A stretch of 64,000 bases of DNA from Ogataea parapolymorpha DL-1 (taxonomy: Eukaryota; Ascomycota; Pichiomycetes; Pichiales; Pichiaceae), in contig NC_027861.1 in the NCBI RefSeq assembly GCF_000187245.1, positions 868,001-932,000 on the forward strand, in the 5' to 3' direction. Position numbers and translations under genes: made by a program. Below, one piece after another: positions 52,629 to 60,832 of the stretch. Numbering within the stretch: the first letter of the stretch is position 1; each line of letters starts with the position of its first letter. Under the pieces are notes generated by a model. The model worked only from the letters and a program-made list of their open reading frames with translations. It did not search any database and was not told the DNA's origin.

Positions 52629-55229
52629 TTACTGTAGTTGCAGCTTCTGCTGCTCTCTTGCCCATCTAGCTGTGTCTCTGGTGCCCTGGGAAAATCTCTG
52701 GTTGGTTCTGGTCTTCTTGATAAACTCACCCACCCAGTCCTGTTGATACAACTCTCTCAGTCTGCCGTCGCTGAAGATCTGGGCCAGATCTCCGAGCAGC
52801 CCCACGGCAGACCGACATACACTTTCGCTCGAACACATGGCCTGGTTATGGTACACTTGCATCAGGAATGTGGCGATCTGGAGCGTGTACGGCTGCAAAG
52901 CATCCGGGTAGTCGTGCAAACCGGTCACGATTCCCACGTAGGTGTCCAGAACGGCCTCCTTCACACTCAAAATGTAGTCTTCAGTCTCCAGAGACGCGTC
53001 CTCAGGCTCCAGCTGCTGCGCAGAGCTGCAGATGTTCATCACGACCTGTAAATATTGAATAAACTCAGCTCCGATGGACGACGCGATGTCGCCGAAACAC
53101 GAGAGAATCAACGGCCGCAGCTCACGACGCACGTTCTGGCTCGAAAGCGTGTTTCCCAAGATGGCCATAAACCCTTGGCAGTACGGAATAAATGCGTTTC
53201 CGAGGGAATGAGAAATGTCCACCACGAGGCCGATGGCAGCGTCGCAGACGGGCGAGTCGGTATTCTCGAGCGCCTTGGTGAGAAACGTCAAAAACGACGG
53301 CATGTACTTCTCGAACTGGACGTCGATGGCGGACGCAATGGACGAAATGGCAATGAAAATGTCCTCTTCAATGATCGAATTTGGTTCCTGAATCTGCAGC
53401 AGCCGCAAAAACTTCTCCATCAGCTGATCAGATACGGCGGCGATGTCGCCACCAATTCGACGCACCACATTCGTCAGCAGGGACAGAATATTGGCTTGTA
53501 ACTCTTGCAACACGGCTTTCTCCTCGCCAGAAACCACTGTTCCCTGCATCAGCACAGAAATGGTCTGGTCGAGCTTCGCAAGCGACTCCGATGCAATCTG
53601 GTTCACCATCTGCATGTCGTTGGCGCTGCTGTACAATACAAGCGTCGACAACGCCTCATAGGCCGACGTTCTGGCCGAGTGCTCATTATCGGGTAAATTT
53701 GTGTTCTGGATCAAAATCGGCACCACCATTGGGTAATATTGCGACATGATGCTCGAAGGAGAGTCCTTGGCATCCACACATAGCTGTTCCACAAGATTGA
53801 TGAGGGTCCAGCAGCAGTTGGTGCTGACTTTCGGATGGTCCTGCAAACCAGCAGCCAACGCCTGGATCACCTCGGGAAGCATCGTGTTGACGTCGATCGC
53901 CTCGACCACCATGTCTGCTATTCTGCCCACACACCAGGCGACGGTTTCTTTGACTTGCAGCGACTCATCCTTCATGAGGGCCAAGATCGGCCTGAGCGCT
54001 TGGCCGATCAGAACGGTCAGCTCCGAGCGGTCGGGGCCATCCAGGATCGAGCCGAACGCCATCACGGCGGCCTCTTTATTTCTCCAGTTGGGCTGGTTCA
54101 AATTGGCCTCCACAAACTGCAGCACAGGCTGCACCACGTAATTCGTAGTGTTCTGTGCAAAAAGCTGCAGACAGGCGCCAGCAGCCATGGCCACCGACCA
54201 GTCGTCGTCCTCAGGGTCTTCGTTCTGACGCAAAAGCAGGCTCAGAAGCGTCGGCAGCACGTCCGTGATCGCCACCAGCGCAAAATTGTACGAAACAAGG
54301 TCTGATGGTGGCTGGTCCTTGTACTCTTCCAGCTGAATTGCTATCTCCAGCTCCTCCTCGCAGACCGTGCTCCAGAATTCCACCGCCATGCATGCCACCC
54401 TGTCGTCAGAGCTCTGCATGCCAGAAACCGTCAGACCGTACAGGGCCTTCTCCATGTAGATCCCCATGTACTGGTAGTAAAGACTCATAATCTTGGCCAG
54501 CGCCCCGAACGCCAACGCCTGCAGCTCCGGGTCCGACGCCGTCGTGGCCTCGCACACCACTTGCATGATGTAGTTCCGCTCTCCCTCGCGCTCGAAATTG
54601 CCCGCAATGAACTCCAGCGAATTAACCAGCGCATTGATGGCCGTTTTCCGCACAACCGTGCTGGGCTCCGACGACTGCGCGCCCTGCACAATCGCAATCA
54701 GAATCCCGTTCGCCTGCGCCACCACGGCCGGGTTCGTGGCATCCGCACTCTCGCAAACGTACCCTATGGCCAGAAGCGACGCCCTCTTCACGTTCACCGG
54801 CTTGTCTGCCTTTGTGTTGTCCACTATGATGTGCATCAGCTCATTCCACGTTCCCAGCGGAAGCTCGATATCGGCCACAGCAGCCACCAGCTGGGCCGCA
54901 GCGTTTGCCACACGTTCGTCACGCGTCAGCAGGGTCTGCAGCGCCGTGTCCTTGATCTTTTGCTTTAGATCGTTGTCCTGCTGCACCCACCGCTCGGCCA
55001 GCTGCTGCTTCTTGACCGGATCCTTCGACACAAGCTGGTTTTTCAGCGACAGTCCCGCCAAGATCCGCACCTCTGTCCTCTTTGTTTCATTACTCAGCAC
55101 CTCTACCATGCTCAGAAGATACGCGCCCCAGCTCTGCTCCGACAACCGCAAGAGCTCGGCCTCTGCGCGGCCACGCTCGCCCGGGTCGGAGCTCAAAATG
55201 GCGTTCTCCAGCAGATTGCTAACATCCAT
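52629..55229 (-). CDS. KAP95: Importin beta-1 (karyopherin beta)
   Basis: An 866-residue HEAT-repeat protein from the ATG at 55229 (MDVSNLLENAILSSDPGERGRAEAELL). The importin-beta N-terminal RanGTP-binding region, the acidic loop typical of HEAT 8 (RQNEDPEDDDWSVAMAAGACLQLFAQNT) and repeats such as VAWCVGRIADMVVEAID are clear. With importin alpha it carries classical NLS cargo into the nucleus and docks at FxFG nucleoporins. Length fits Kap95. Confidence 0.97.
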   Translation of the reverse strand: MDVSNLLENAILSSDPGERGRAEAELLRLSEQSWGAYLLSMVEVLSNETKRTEVRILAGLSLKNQLVSKDPVKKQQLAERWVQQDNDLKQKIKDTALQTLLTRDERVANAAAQLVAAVADIELPLGTWNELMHIIVDNTKADKPVNVKRASLLAIGYVCESADATNPAVVAQANGILIAIVQGAQSSEPSTVVRKTAINALVNSLEFIAGNFEREGERNYIMQVVCEATTASDPELQALAFGALAKIMSLYYQYMGIYMEKALYGLTVSGMQSSDDRVACMAVEFWSTVCEEELEIAIQLEEYKDQPPSDLVSYNFALVAITDVLPTLLSLLLRQNEDPEDDDWSVAMAAGACLQLFAQNTTNYVVQPVLQFVEANLNQPNWRNKEAAVMAFGSILDGPDRSELTVLIGQALRPILALMKDESLQVKETVAWCVGRIADMVVEAIDVNTMLPEVIQALAAGLQDHPKVSTNCCWTLINLVEQLCVDAKDSPSSIMSQYYPMVVPILIQNTNLPDNEHSARTSAYEALSTLVLYSSANDMQMVNQIASESLAKLDQTISVLMQGTVVSGEEKAVLQELQANILSLLTNVVRRIGGDIAAVSDQLMEKFLRLLQIQEPNSIIEEDIFIAISSIASAIDVQFEKYMPSFLTFLTKALENTDSPVCDAAIGLVVDISHSLGNAFIPYCQGFMAILGNTLSSQNVRRELRPLILSCFGDIASSIGAEFIQYLQVVMNICSSAQQLEPEDASLETEDYILSVKEAVLDTYVGIVTGLHDYPDALQPYTLQIATFLMQVYHNQAMCSSESVCRSAVGLLGDLAQIFSDGRLRELYQQDWVGEFIKKTRTNQRFSQGTRDTARWAREQQKLQLQ

Positions 55230-55342
55230 GGCTTGACTAAAATATTTATTTGTTTGCAAACTTTGTGAATTTGTTTTGGATGGGAGGCCCACCCGCAACC
55301 GGGGGTGAGGCAGGCTTACCCGGCCGGCATAATCCAGTTATT

Positions 55343-56863
55343 TTAGAAATTTTCTATACACAACCTGTCGTAATTTTTGAATTCGCGCAGCATCGCGAGC
55401 TGCTCGTCTTGGTTATGCGGGGACACTGTGGCAACCAGCTCGTCGTATTCGAGCAGATTTGCAAAATAGAATAACTCCCTATACGAGCTGTGTTCCGAGT
55501 ATGGGATCTGTAGCACGCGCGCCTTGTTGTCCTCGCGGAACCGGTCGAAATGCTTCGAGATAGCCGCGTACACCATTTCTGGGGACTCCGCGGCCACCAT
55601 AGCGTCCAGCGAAGGTACCGGCTTTCCGTATCGCACAGACCACCCTGTGGGACGGATTCCGATCGCAGCCTTGAAATGGCGCGAGTACGTCTTGAGCTGC
55701 TCTGCGAGATAGTCCTTGTTCAGCTTCGGGAGTGCGGCGAGATGGATCTGGCAGCTTTCTGGGTTATGCGTGTCTAGTAGGTTATCCAAGTTTGGCCATC
55801 CAAACTGGCTAAGAACGTTTTTTTTCTCTTCGTTGCAGTAGATCTTGGTCTGCAGCGCCTCAGCAAGCTTGATCGCAAGCCGCTCCTTGCCTATGAGGTA
55901 CGTGCCGATGACAATGAGGAACTTTTGTGGTTTGCGGTCGACGAAAAAGTCTATAACCCGCTGCTGCGAAAACTGCATGGTTTCCATCTTGCTTTGCAAC
56001 AGCTTGCATAACTCGTCTATAACTATCTCCTGTTTGGGGAAATTGTATAACGGGTTCAGATACGTGGTGTCGAGATATATCTTGTGGAACCGGCCAATCT
56101 GCATCAGCGACTCCAGCATCGGCTTGTTGATACGGCAGTCTCCGCAATGCAGGTACCGCAGCCCGGGCGATTCGATCACAAAGATGCCGCTTCCGGGACA
56201 GTGGTTCGCGTCGAGACAGGTTATTTTGAGATCGGTGTGGGGCACCTCGATGGTCTGGTTATAATCCACACTGAGCAGGAGGTCTGGGTTCACCCCGAAT
56301 TTGTAAACCAGTAAGTTGCGAGTTATAGGTGTCACAATGATAACCGAGCCGTGGTCCCAGTTCTTGGTGAGGCCTCCATAATGGTCTGAATGGAAGTGCG
56401 TCAATAAATACACAGAAATGGCAGGGTGAGGGGCGTAGCAGAAAGCGTCAACGGCGATGGTATGGTTTTCAAAACTAAGGATCTTCTCGTCAGGGATCGG
56501 CGGTCGCGGTCGCCTGTCGCATTTCTTTTTCGTCTGCTCCACCACACCCGTCGTCTTGATCCGTCTATACAGGACCTTTTTCGTATTTGGGTTAACAAGA
56601 CACGCCTCCACGTGGACTGTGCGGTCGTCCAGCGACAAGTGTGCGATGTCCACTTCGCAAACAGGACAAGCAAACTGCGTGCTTCGCTCTTCCTGATACG
56701 GCAGTTCTTCCTCTGAATCGCAGACAAACAGCGACTCCTGCTCGTTATCGCTGACGAGATCTATAACCGTGACCTCTTTCTTAAGCGTCTCTTCGTGGCC
56801 GCTGCCTGTTCGGCAAAACTTGAGGATCGAGACCTGTTTATCTACCACCTTACGTTTTGCCAT
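55343..56863 (-). CDS. PSO2: DNA interstrand cross-link repair nuclease Pso2/Snm1
   Basis: A 506-residue protein with an N-terminal UBZ-like zinc finger (FACPVCEVDIAHLSLDDRTVHVEACL) and a metallo-beta-lactamase/beta-CASP domain: VYLLTHFHSDHYGGLTKNWDHGSVIIVTP, DANHCPGSGIFVIE, YLDTTYLNP, IGTYLIGKERLAI and the C-terminal PYSEHSSYRELFYF. Pso2/Snm1 is a 5' exonuclease needed for interstrand cross-link repair. Length is somewhat short of S. cerevisiae (about 660) owing to a short N-terminal region. It diverges from the ARL2 gene across 74 bp. Confidence 0.94.
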   Translation of the reverse strand: MAKRKVVDKQVSILKFCRTGSGHEETLKKEVTVIDLVSDNEQESLFVCDSEEELPYQEERSTQFACPVCEVDIAHLSLDDRTVHVEACLVNPNTKKVLYRRIKTTGVVEQTKKKCDRRPRPPIPDEKILSFENHTIAVDAFCYAPHPAISVYLLTHFHSDHYGGLTKNWDHGSVIIVTPITRNLLVYKFGVNPDLLLSVDYNQTIEVPHTDLKITCLDANHCPGSGIFVIESPGLRYLHCGDCRINKPMLESLMQIGRFHKIYLDTTYLNPLYNFPKQEIVIDELCKLLQSKMETMQFSQQRVIDFFVDRKPQKFLIVIGTYLIGKERLAIKLAEALQTKIYCNEEKKNVLSQFGWPNLDNLLDTHNPESCQIHLAALPKLNKDYLAEQLKTYSRHFKAAIGIRPTGWSVRYGKPVPSLDAMVAAESPEMVYAAISKHFDRFREDNKARVLQIPYSEHSSYRELFYFANLLEYDELVATVSPHNQDEQLAMLREFKNYDRLCIENF

Positions 56864-56937
56864 GAAAAATAATTTAGCAAATTGGGTAATTGATCTATAA
56901 TTTATTTATTTTTTTTTGGGTGCACTATTTATTTTTT

Positions 56938-57498
56938 ATGGGTCTGTTGTCCATCATCCGCAAACAAAAGCTCAAGGAAAAAGAAGTGCGCTTACTGCTT
57001 CTGGGTCTGGATAATTCCGGCAAATCGACTATCGTCAAGAGCATGCTGGGCCAGAACGTCAAGGAAACGAGCCCGACGATGGGCTTCGACATCTGCACCG
57101 TTCCTTACGCCGGCTTCAACATAAACATCTGGGACATCGGGGGTCAAACTTCGCTGCGGGCGTTCTGGTTCAATTATTTCGAAAAGACGGACTTTCTCAT
57201 GTGGGTGATAGACAGTTCCAGTCTCCATAGGCTCCAGGAGAACTTTGTTGAGTTCAGCAGAGTGCTGGGCGAGGACCGCCTCGCGGGCTGCGGCGTGCTC
57301 ATCATGGTCAACAAGATAGACTTATTTACAGGGGATAGGGACGAACTGCGGACAGAAATCGTGCGGATTCTCGGACTCGAGCGGCTCGAAAATCACGCGT
57401 GGCAGATCATCTTTGGCAGCGCGTACACGGGAGAAAACATTAGAGCAGGACTCGACTGGATCGTCGCGGAGTACAACACTAAATATCTGAGTCTATGA
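56938..57498 (+). CDS. CIN4: Arl2-type small GTPase (Cin4)
   Basis: A 186-residue ARF-like GTPase from the ATG at 56938 (MGLLSIIRKQKLKEKEVRLLLLGLDNSGKST); Gly2 could be N-myristoylated. G1 GLDNSGKST, switch-I Thr in SPTMGFDI, G3 WDIGGQ, G4 NKID and G5 GSAYTGENI are intact. The IRKQK-KEKE start and SPTMGFDI block are typical of Arl2 (yeast Cin4), which acts with tubulin cofactors in microtubule biogenesis. Its TGA stop overlaps the end of the minus-strand mannosyltransferase by six bases. Confidence 0.92.
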   Translation: MGLLSIIRKQKLKEKEVRLLLLGLDNSGKSTIVKSMLGQNVKETSPTMGFDICTVPYAGFNINIWDIGGQTSLRAFWFNYFEKTDFLMWVIDSSSLHRLQENFVEFSRVLGEDRLAGCGVLIMVNKIDLFTGDRDELRTEIVRILGLERLENHAWQIIFGSAYTGENIRAGLDWIVAEYNTKYLSL

Positions 57499-58575
57499 GC
57501 CGTCAAGACGGTCGAACCACCACGAGCAGCTGTACCAATTGTGGGTGAAGTCCATGTCCGGGTTGCACGAACATTTTTTCGCGCGCCGCAGAGCCGCATC
57601 CGTCGGACATTGGAGATACGGTTCGTGTATGTAGCCGATGTCTGCAAGCCGGTGGATCTGGCCCTTTTTCAGGATGAGTGACAGAATGAGCGAGCGCACG
57701 GGGGCGTCTCCCCAGCGCTCGTAGAAAAACCCGTTCTGCCGGTCGAGATACTCGAACATCTCATTATATTCCTGCGAGCGGAACACGTCCAGATCTCCGA
57801 GCTCCAAGTTCGTCCAAAAATGGCACAAATTGTACGAATCTGTGGTACCATCGTACACAAACCTGGAATAGTTGGACTCGTCGTGCAGGAGCGCTTCCTT
57901 GCCGGCCAACAGCAGATAGTCCTTAACATGACGAAACAGCGAGGGAATAGACTTTGGGTACTCCAAAATGCTAAGGGCAAATGCGTATGCGTATTTGTGG
58001 GCGTTCATGTGTGCAAAGATGTCATAGTCTATGTCGCAGTAGAGCTTGACGCCCGGCTCGACCCGCCAGAAGTACTTGTACTCCTGGAGCAGCGGATGTC
58101 GGTAGAAGAACCCGCTTTCGAACCGGCACATGTGTCTATAAGAGACAGAGTCGGCGTACGGCAGCACGCCGTCCTCGTCGGAAAGCAGTTTCTGGATGTT
58201 TTCCTCCATGAGTGTACGATTCAGACTTGAAGGGAACTGCCAGTGGTGTGCGTCGATCTGGCCAAATCTGGCTTTTCCGGAGACCAAGTTCGACACTTCT
58301 AGTTTGAAAGTATCGTCGAACGGCTTGTCGTTAAGGAAAACCCAATCGTAGTGGAACCGGCCGTTGAATCGGTCCTCATAGTTCTGGATCGTCTCGAGCA
58401 TGTCATAGAGATCGCTGTTGCGGCACAGCGTGTAAAGCGTGGCATTCTGGAGATCTTGCGGTTGGTTGGCCGAAGCAGCCAATTCCGGCCCTGGATCTTG
58501 GAAGAAAGGCCCCACGAAGCTGTTTTGCCACGAGATAAACACCGCTGCGACTACCAGCAACAGGGCTTGGATCAT
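57493..58575 (-). CDS. GT15 family (KRE2/MNT1/KTR) alpha-1,2-mannosyltransferase
   Basis: A 360-residue type II protein from the ATG at 58575 (MIQALLLVVAAVFISWQNSF as signal anchor). GT15 signatures: RFHYDWVFLNDKPFDDTFK, ARFGQIDAHHWQFP, YKYFWRVEPGVKLYCDIDYDIFAHM (catalytic Glu and the metal-binding D-x-D), NLCHFWTNLELGDLDVFRSQEYNEMFEYLDRQNGFFYERWGDAPVRSLIL and DIGYIHEPYLQCP. These Golgi enzymes add alpha-1,2 mannose to O- and N-glycans. Which KTR member is meant cannot be settled. Convergent with CIN4: the two coding regions share 6 bp. Confidence 0.93.
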   Translation of the reverse strand: MIQALLLVVAAVFISWQNSFVGPFFQDPGPELAASANQPQDLQNATLYTLCRNSDLYDMLETIQNYEDRFNGRFHYDWVFLNDKPFDDTFKLEVSNLVSGKARFGQIDAHHWQFPSSLNRTLMEENIQKLLSDEDGVLPYADSVSYRHMCRFESGFFYRHPLLQEYKYFWRVEPGVKLYCDIDYDIFAHMNAHKYAYAFALSILEYPKSIPSLFRHVKDYLLLAGKEALLHDESNYSRFVYDGTTDSYNLCHFWTNLELGDLDVFRSQEYNEMFEYLDRQNGFFYERWGDAPVRSLILSLILKKGQIHRLADIGYIHEPYLQCPTDAALRRAKKCSCNPDMDFTHNWYSCSWWFDRLDGS

Positions 58576-58659
58576 GAAAAAATTTATCGTCGCGTCGATC
58601 AATAAATATCCGTCCTTATCGTATAAATAAGTTTTAACTTTATTATCCTTTCCCTTGCT

Positions 58660-59895
58660 ATGCTACCCATATTTATTTTGTGCACCTGGCTTGTCGCAAG
58701 TCACGGAATGTACTTGCCCGAGATGCGACTCTCCACCCTCAAGAGCCTACCGCCGCTTAAGGCCTGGCCGGACCCGCACGAGCGCACTTTGAGGCCGGGA
58801 CATGTTCCGGCGTACGTGATAGACTACGCTCCCCTGGTGTATCTTTATTCTGAGGAGCGGTACATGCCATACAACATTGCGGAGTTTGTGACACATTTCC
58901 ACGCTGAGCTAGCCAACGGCACCAAACTCGACCAGTTTGGCCCCTCGCTCAACCTCTCCGCCTTGGAAGCCCTGCAGGGATACCATTCTCCGGTGAACCC
59001 CGTGTTCATGACGGCGAACGAGGACTTCGACAAGGACCCCGGATGGATCACGGGGGCCAAAAACAGACCAAATTTCTACACGGGAGAGCTTCCGGACGTG
59101 CCTGCTACGCTCATTGTGGTGGACAAGGGCAACGGCTGGGTTGACGCCTACTGGTTCTACTTCTACTCTTTTAACGAGGGCCCGTACGTGATGGGAACCG
59201 GACCCTTCGGAGACCACGTTGGCGATTGGGAACACTCGCTCGTGCGTTTCTACAAGGGCGAGCCGGTGATTGTGTGGATGAGTGCACACGGAGGCGGCGG
59301 AGCGTACTTCTATACAAACCTCGAGAAACTGGACCAGCACCCGGTGATTTTCGCTGCCCGCGGAACACACGCCAACTACGCGTCCACGGGACAGCATGCA
59401 CATGACCTGCCGTACTCAATACTGTCCGACTTTACCGATAGAGGTCCGCTGTGGAACCCGTCGCTAAACTTTTTGGCATATACATACGACGGTGAAACAG
59501 TGGAGTATGCGAACGGGTCGCATCCGGGCAGAGAGGAACAGTTGGGCAACTGGCTCCATTTCATGGGCTATTGGGGCGACAAGAAGCTGCCTCCGTCGGA
59601 CCCGCGCCAGCGGTGGTCTCCGTTCGAGTGGAAGTACATCGACGGGCCGTGCGGACCGCTGTGCAAGAATCTGTTGCGGACCTCGCCGTGCCAGCGGGCC
59701 AAATGGTGGAATTTTTGGAACGGTTGCAACGTACGGCGATACATCAAGTACGGCAACGGCTATTTCGAGTCTGAGGGAAATAACAGCTGCGGAAATCTGT
59801 ACAACAAGATACGGCCGCGCATTTTGCAGAAATTGGTGAAAACTTTGACGTTTGGAGGCTATTTTTGCTGGATAATGGATGTCATCTACGGATAA
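58660..59895 (+). CDS. VPS62: Vps62/Tda6-like vacuolar protein
   Basis: A 411-residue secreted or luminal protein with a signal peptide (MLPIFILCTWLVASHG). The Vps62 domain shows YAPLVYLYSEERYMPYNIAEFVTHFHAEL, DAYWFYFYSFNEGPYVMGTGPFGDHVGDWEHSLVRF, and the VIFAARGTHANYASTGQHAHDLPYSILSDFTDRGPLWNP block. Cys residues in the C-terminal part (GPCGPLCKNLLRTSPCQR...GNNSCGN) may form disulfides. In yeast Vps62 is required for vacuolar targeting of some cargo; the molecular function is unknown. It diverges from the GT15 gene across 84 bp. Confidence 0.9.
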   Translation: MLPIFILCTWLVASHGMYLPEMRLSTLKSLPPLKAWPDPHERTLRPGHVPAYVIDYAPLVYLYSEERYMPYNIAEFVTHFHAELANGTKLDQFGPSLNLSALEALQGYHSPVNPVFMTANEDFDKDPGWITGAKNRPNFYTGELPDVPATLIVVDKGNGWVDAYWFYFYSFNEGPYVMGTGPFGDHVGDWEHSLVRFYKGEPVIVWMSAHGGGGAYFYTNLEKLDQHPVIFAARGTHANYASTGQHAHDLPYSILSDFTDRGPLWNPSLNFLAYTYDGETVEYANGSHPGREEQLGNWLHFMGYWGDKKLPPSDPRQRWSPFEWKYIDGPCGPLCKNLLRTSPCQRAKWWNFWNGCNVRRYIKYGNGYFESEGNNSCGNLYNKIRPRILQKLVKTLTFGGYFCWIMDVIYG

Positions 59896-59946
59896 TGAGT
59901 AACGAAATAAATAAATTAATAAATTAATAAATTAAATATTTTAATT

Positions 59947-60831
59947 ATGTTTGATCTCCCTCTCTATTTTGTCAAAATTAGTTTCGTTATTGGGTCAACG
60001 GTTGCAGTGGCTGCACTGCTTGGAATTTACAAATACCAGAGCAACATCATTTATCCCTCTGGCCTGAACGGCGCGCGAGACCACGTCGATACTCCTGCCG
60101 AGTACGGTCTGACTTACGAAGACCTTAGTCTCAAGACTAAAGATGGCGAGACTCTCAAGGGCTATCTCCTTCTGCACGACAAGAACAGCATCGACTACAC
60201 GAACAAAACGGTGATGATCCTGTCGCCCAATGCCGGCAACATCGGCCATTTCCTGCCTGTTGTGAAATACATCTACGAACAGTTGCGCTACAATGTTCTA
60301 ATTTATTCCTACCGAGGCTACGGCAAATCGACCGGGGCGCCGAGCGAGAAGGGGCTCAAGATCGACGCCGATACCGTGATGGAATACGTGGCGTCGCACG
60401 CGCAGTTGGCAGAGTCGTCGCTTGTTTTGTACGGCCGGTCTCTGGGCGGCGCCGTCACCCTCTACATTGCGGCCAACTATGCGAATCTCGTCTCTGGCAT
60501 CATTCTAGAAAACACGTTCCTGAGCGTTCGCAAGGTTATTCCGCACATCTTCCCAATTTTGTCGCCATTCAAGGCTCTGTGCCACGAGATCTGGGCATCC
60601 GAGGACGAAATCGTGCGCATTCCAGACACCATTCCAATTCTATTTCTGAGCGCACTTGAGGACGAGATCGTGCCCCCCGAGCACATGCGCACGCTGTACG
60701 AGCTGAGCAAATCGAAAAACAAAACCTGGAAGGCATTTGCTGGAGCACACCACAACGATACAATCGTGCAACCAAAATACTGGGATTACTTCTACGAGTT
60801 CATGCGCAACATCAATCCTGTTGAAAAATAG
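59947..60831 (+). CDS. Bem46/YNL320W-type alpha/beta hydrolase
   Basis: A 294-residue membrane-anchored alpha/beta hydrolase. N-terminal anchor (FVIGSTVAVAALLGIYKYQSNIIYPS), GNIGHFLPVV near the oxyanion loop, nucleophile elbow YGRSLGGAVTLY (Ser in G-R-S-L-G), acidic residue in FLSALEDEIVP, and the catalytic His in FAGAHHNDT. Length and order match yeast YNL320W and S. pombe Bem46, ABHD13 relatives whose substrate is unknown (palmitoyl-protein or lipid esters have been suggested for relatives). Its stop is separated from the convergent RTC1 stop by one base. Confidence 0.9.
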   Translation: MFDLPLYFVKISFVIGSTVAVAALLGIYKYQSNIIYPSGLNGARDHVDTPAEYGLTYEDLSLKTKDGETLKGYLLLHDKNSIDYTNKTVMILSPNAGNIGHFLPVVKYIYEQLRYNVLIYSYRGYGKSTGAPSEKGLKIDADTVMEYVASHAQLAESSLVLYGRSLGGAVTLYIAANYANLVSGIILENTFLSVRKVIPHIFPILSPFKALCHEIWASEDEIVRIPDTIPILFLSALEDEIVPPEHMRTLYELSKSKNKTWKAFAGAHHNDTIVQPKYWDYFYEFMRNINPVEK

Positions 60832-60832
60832 T

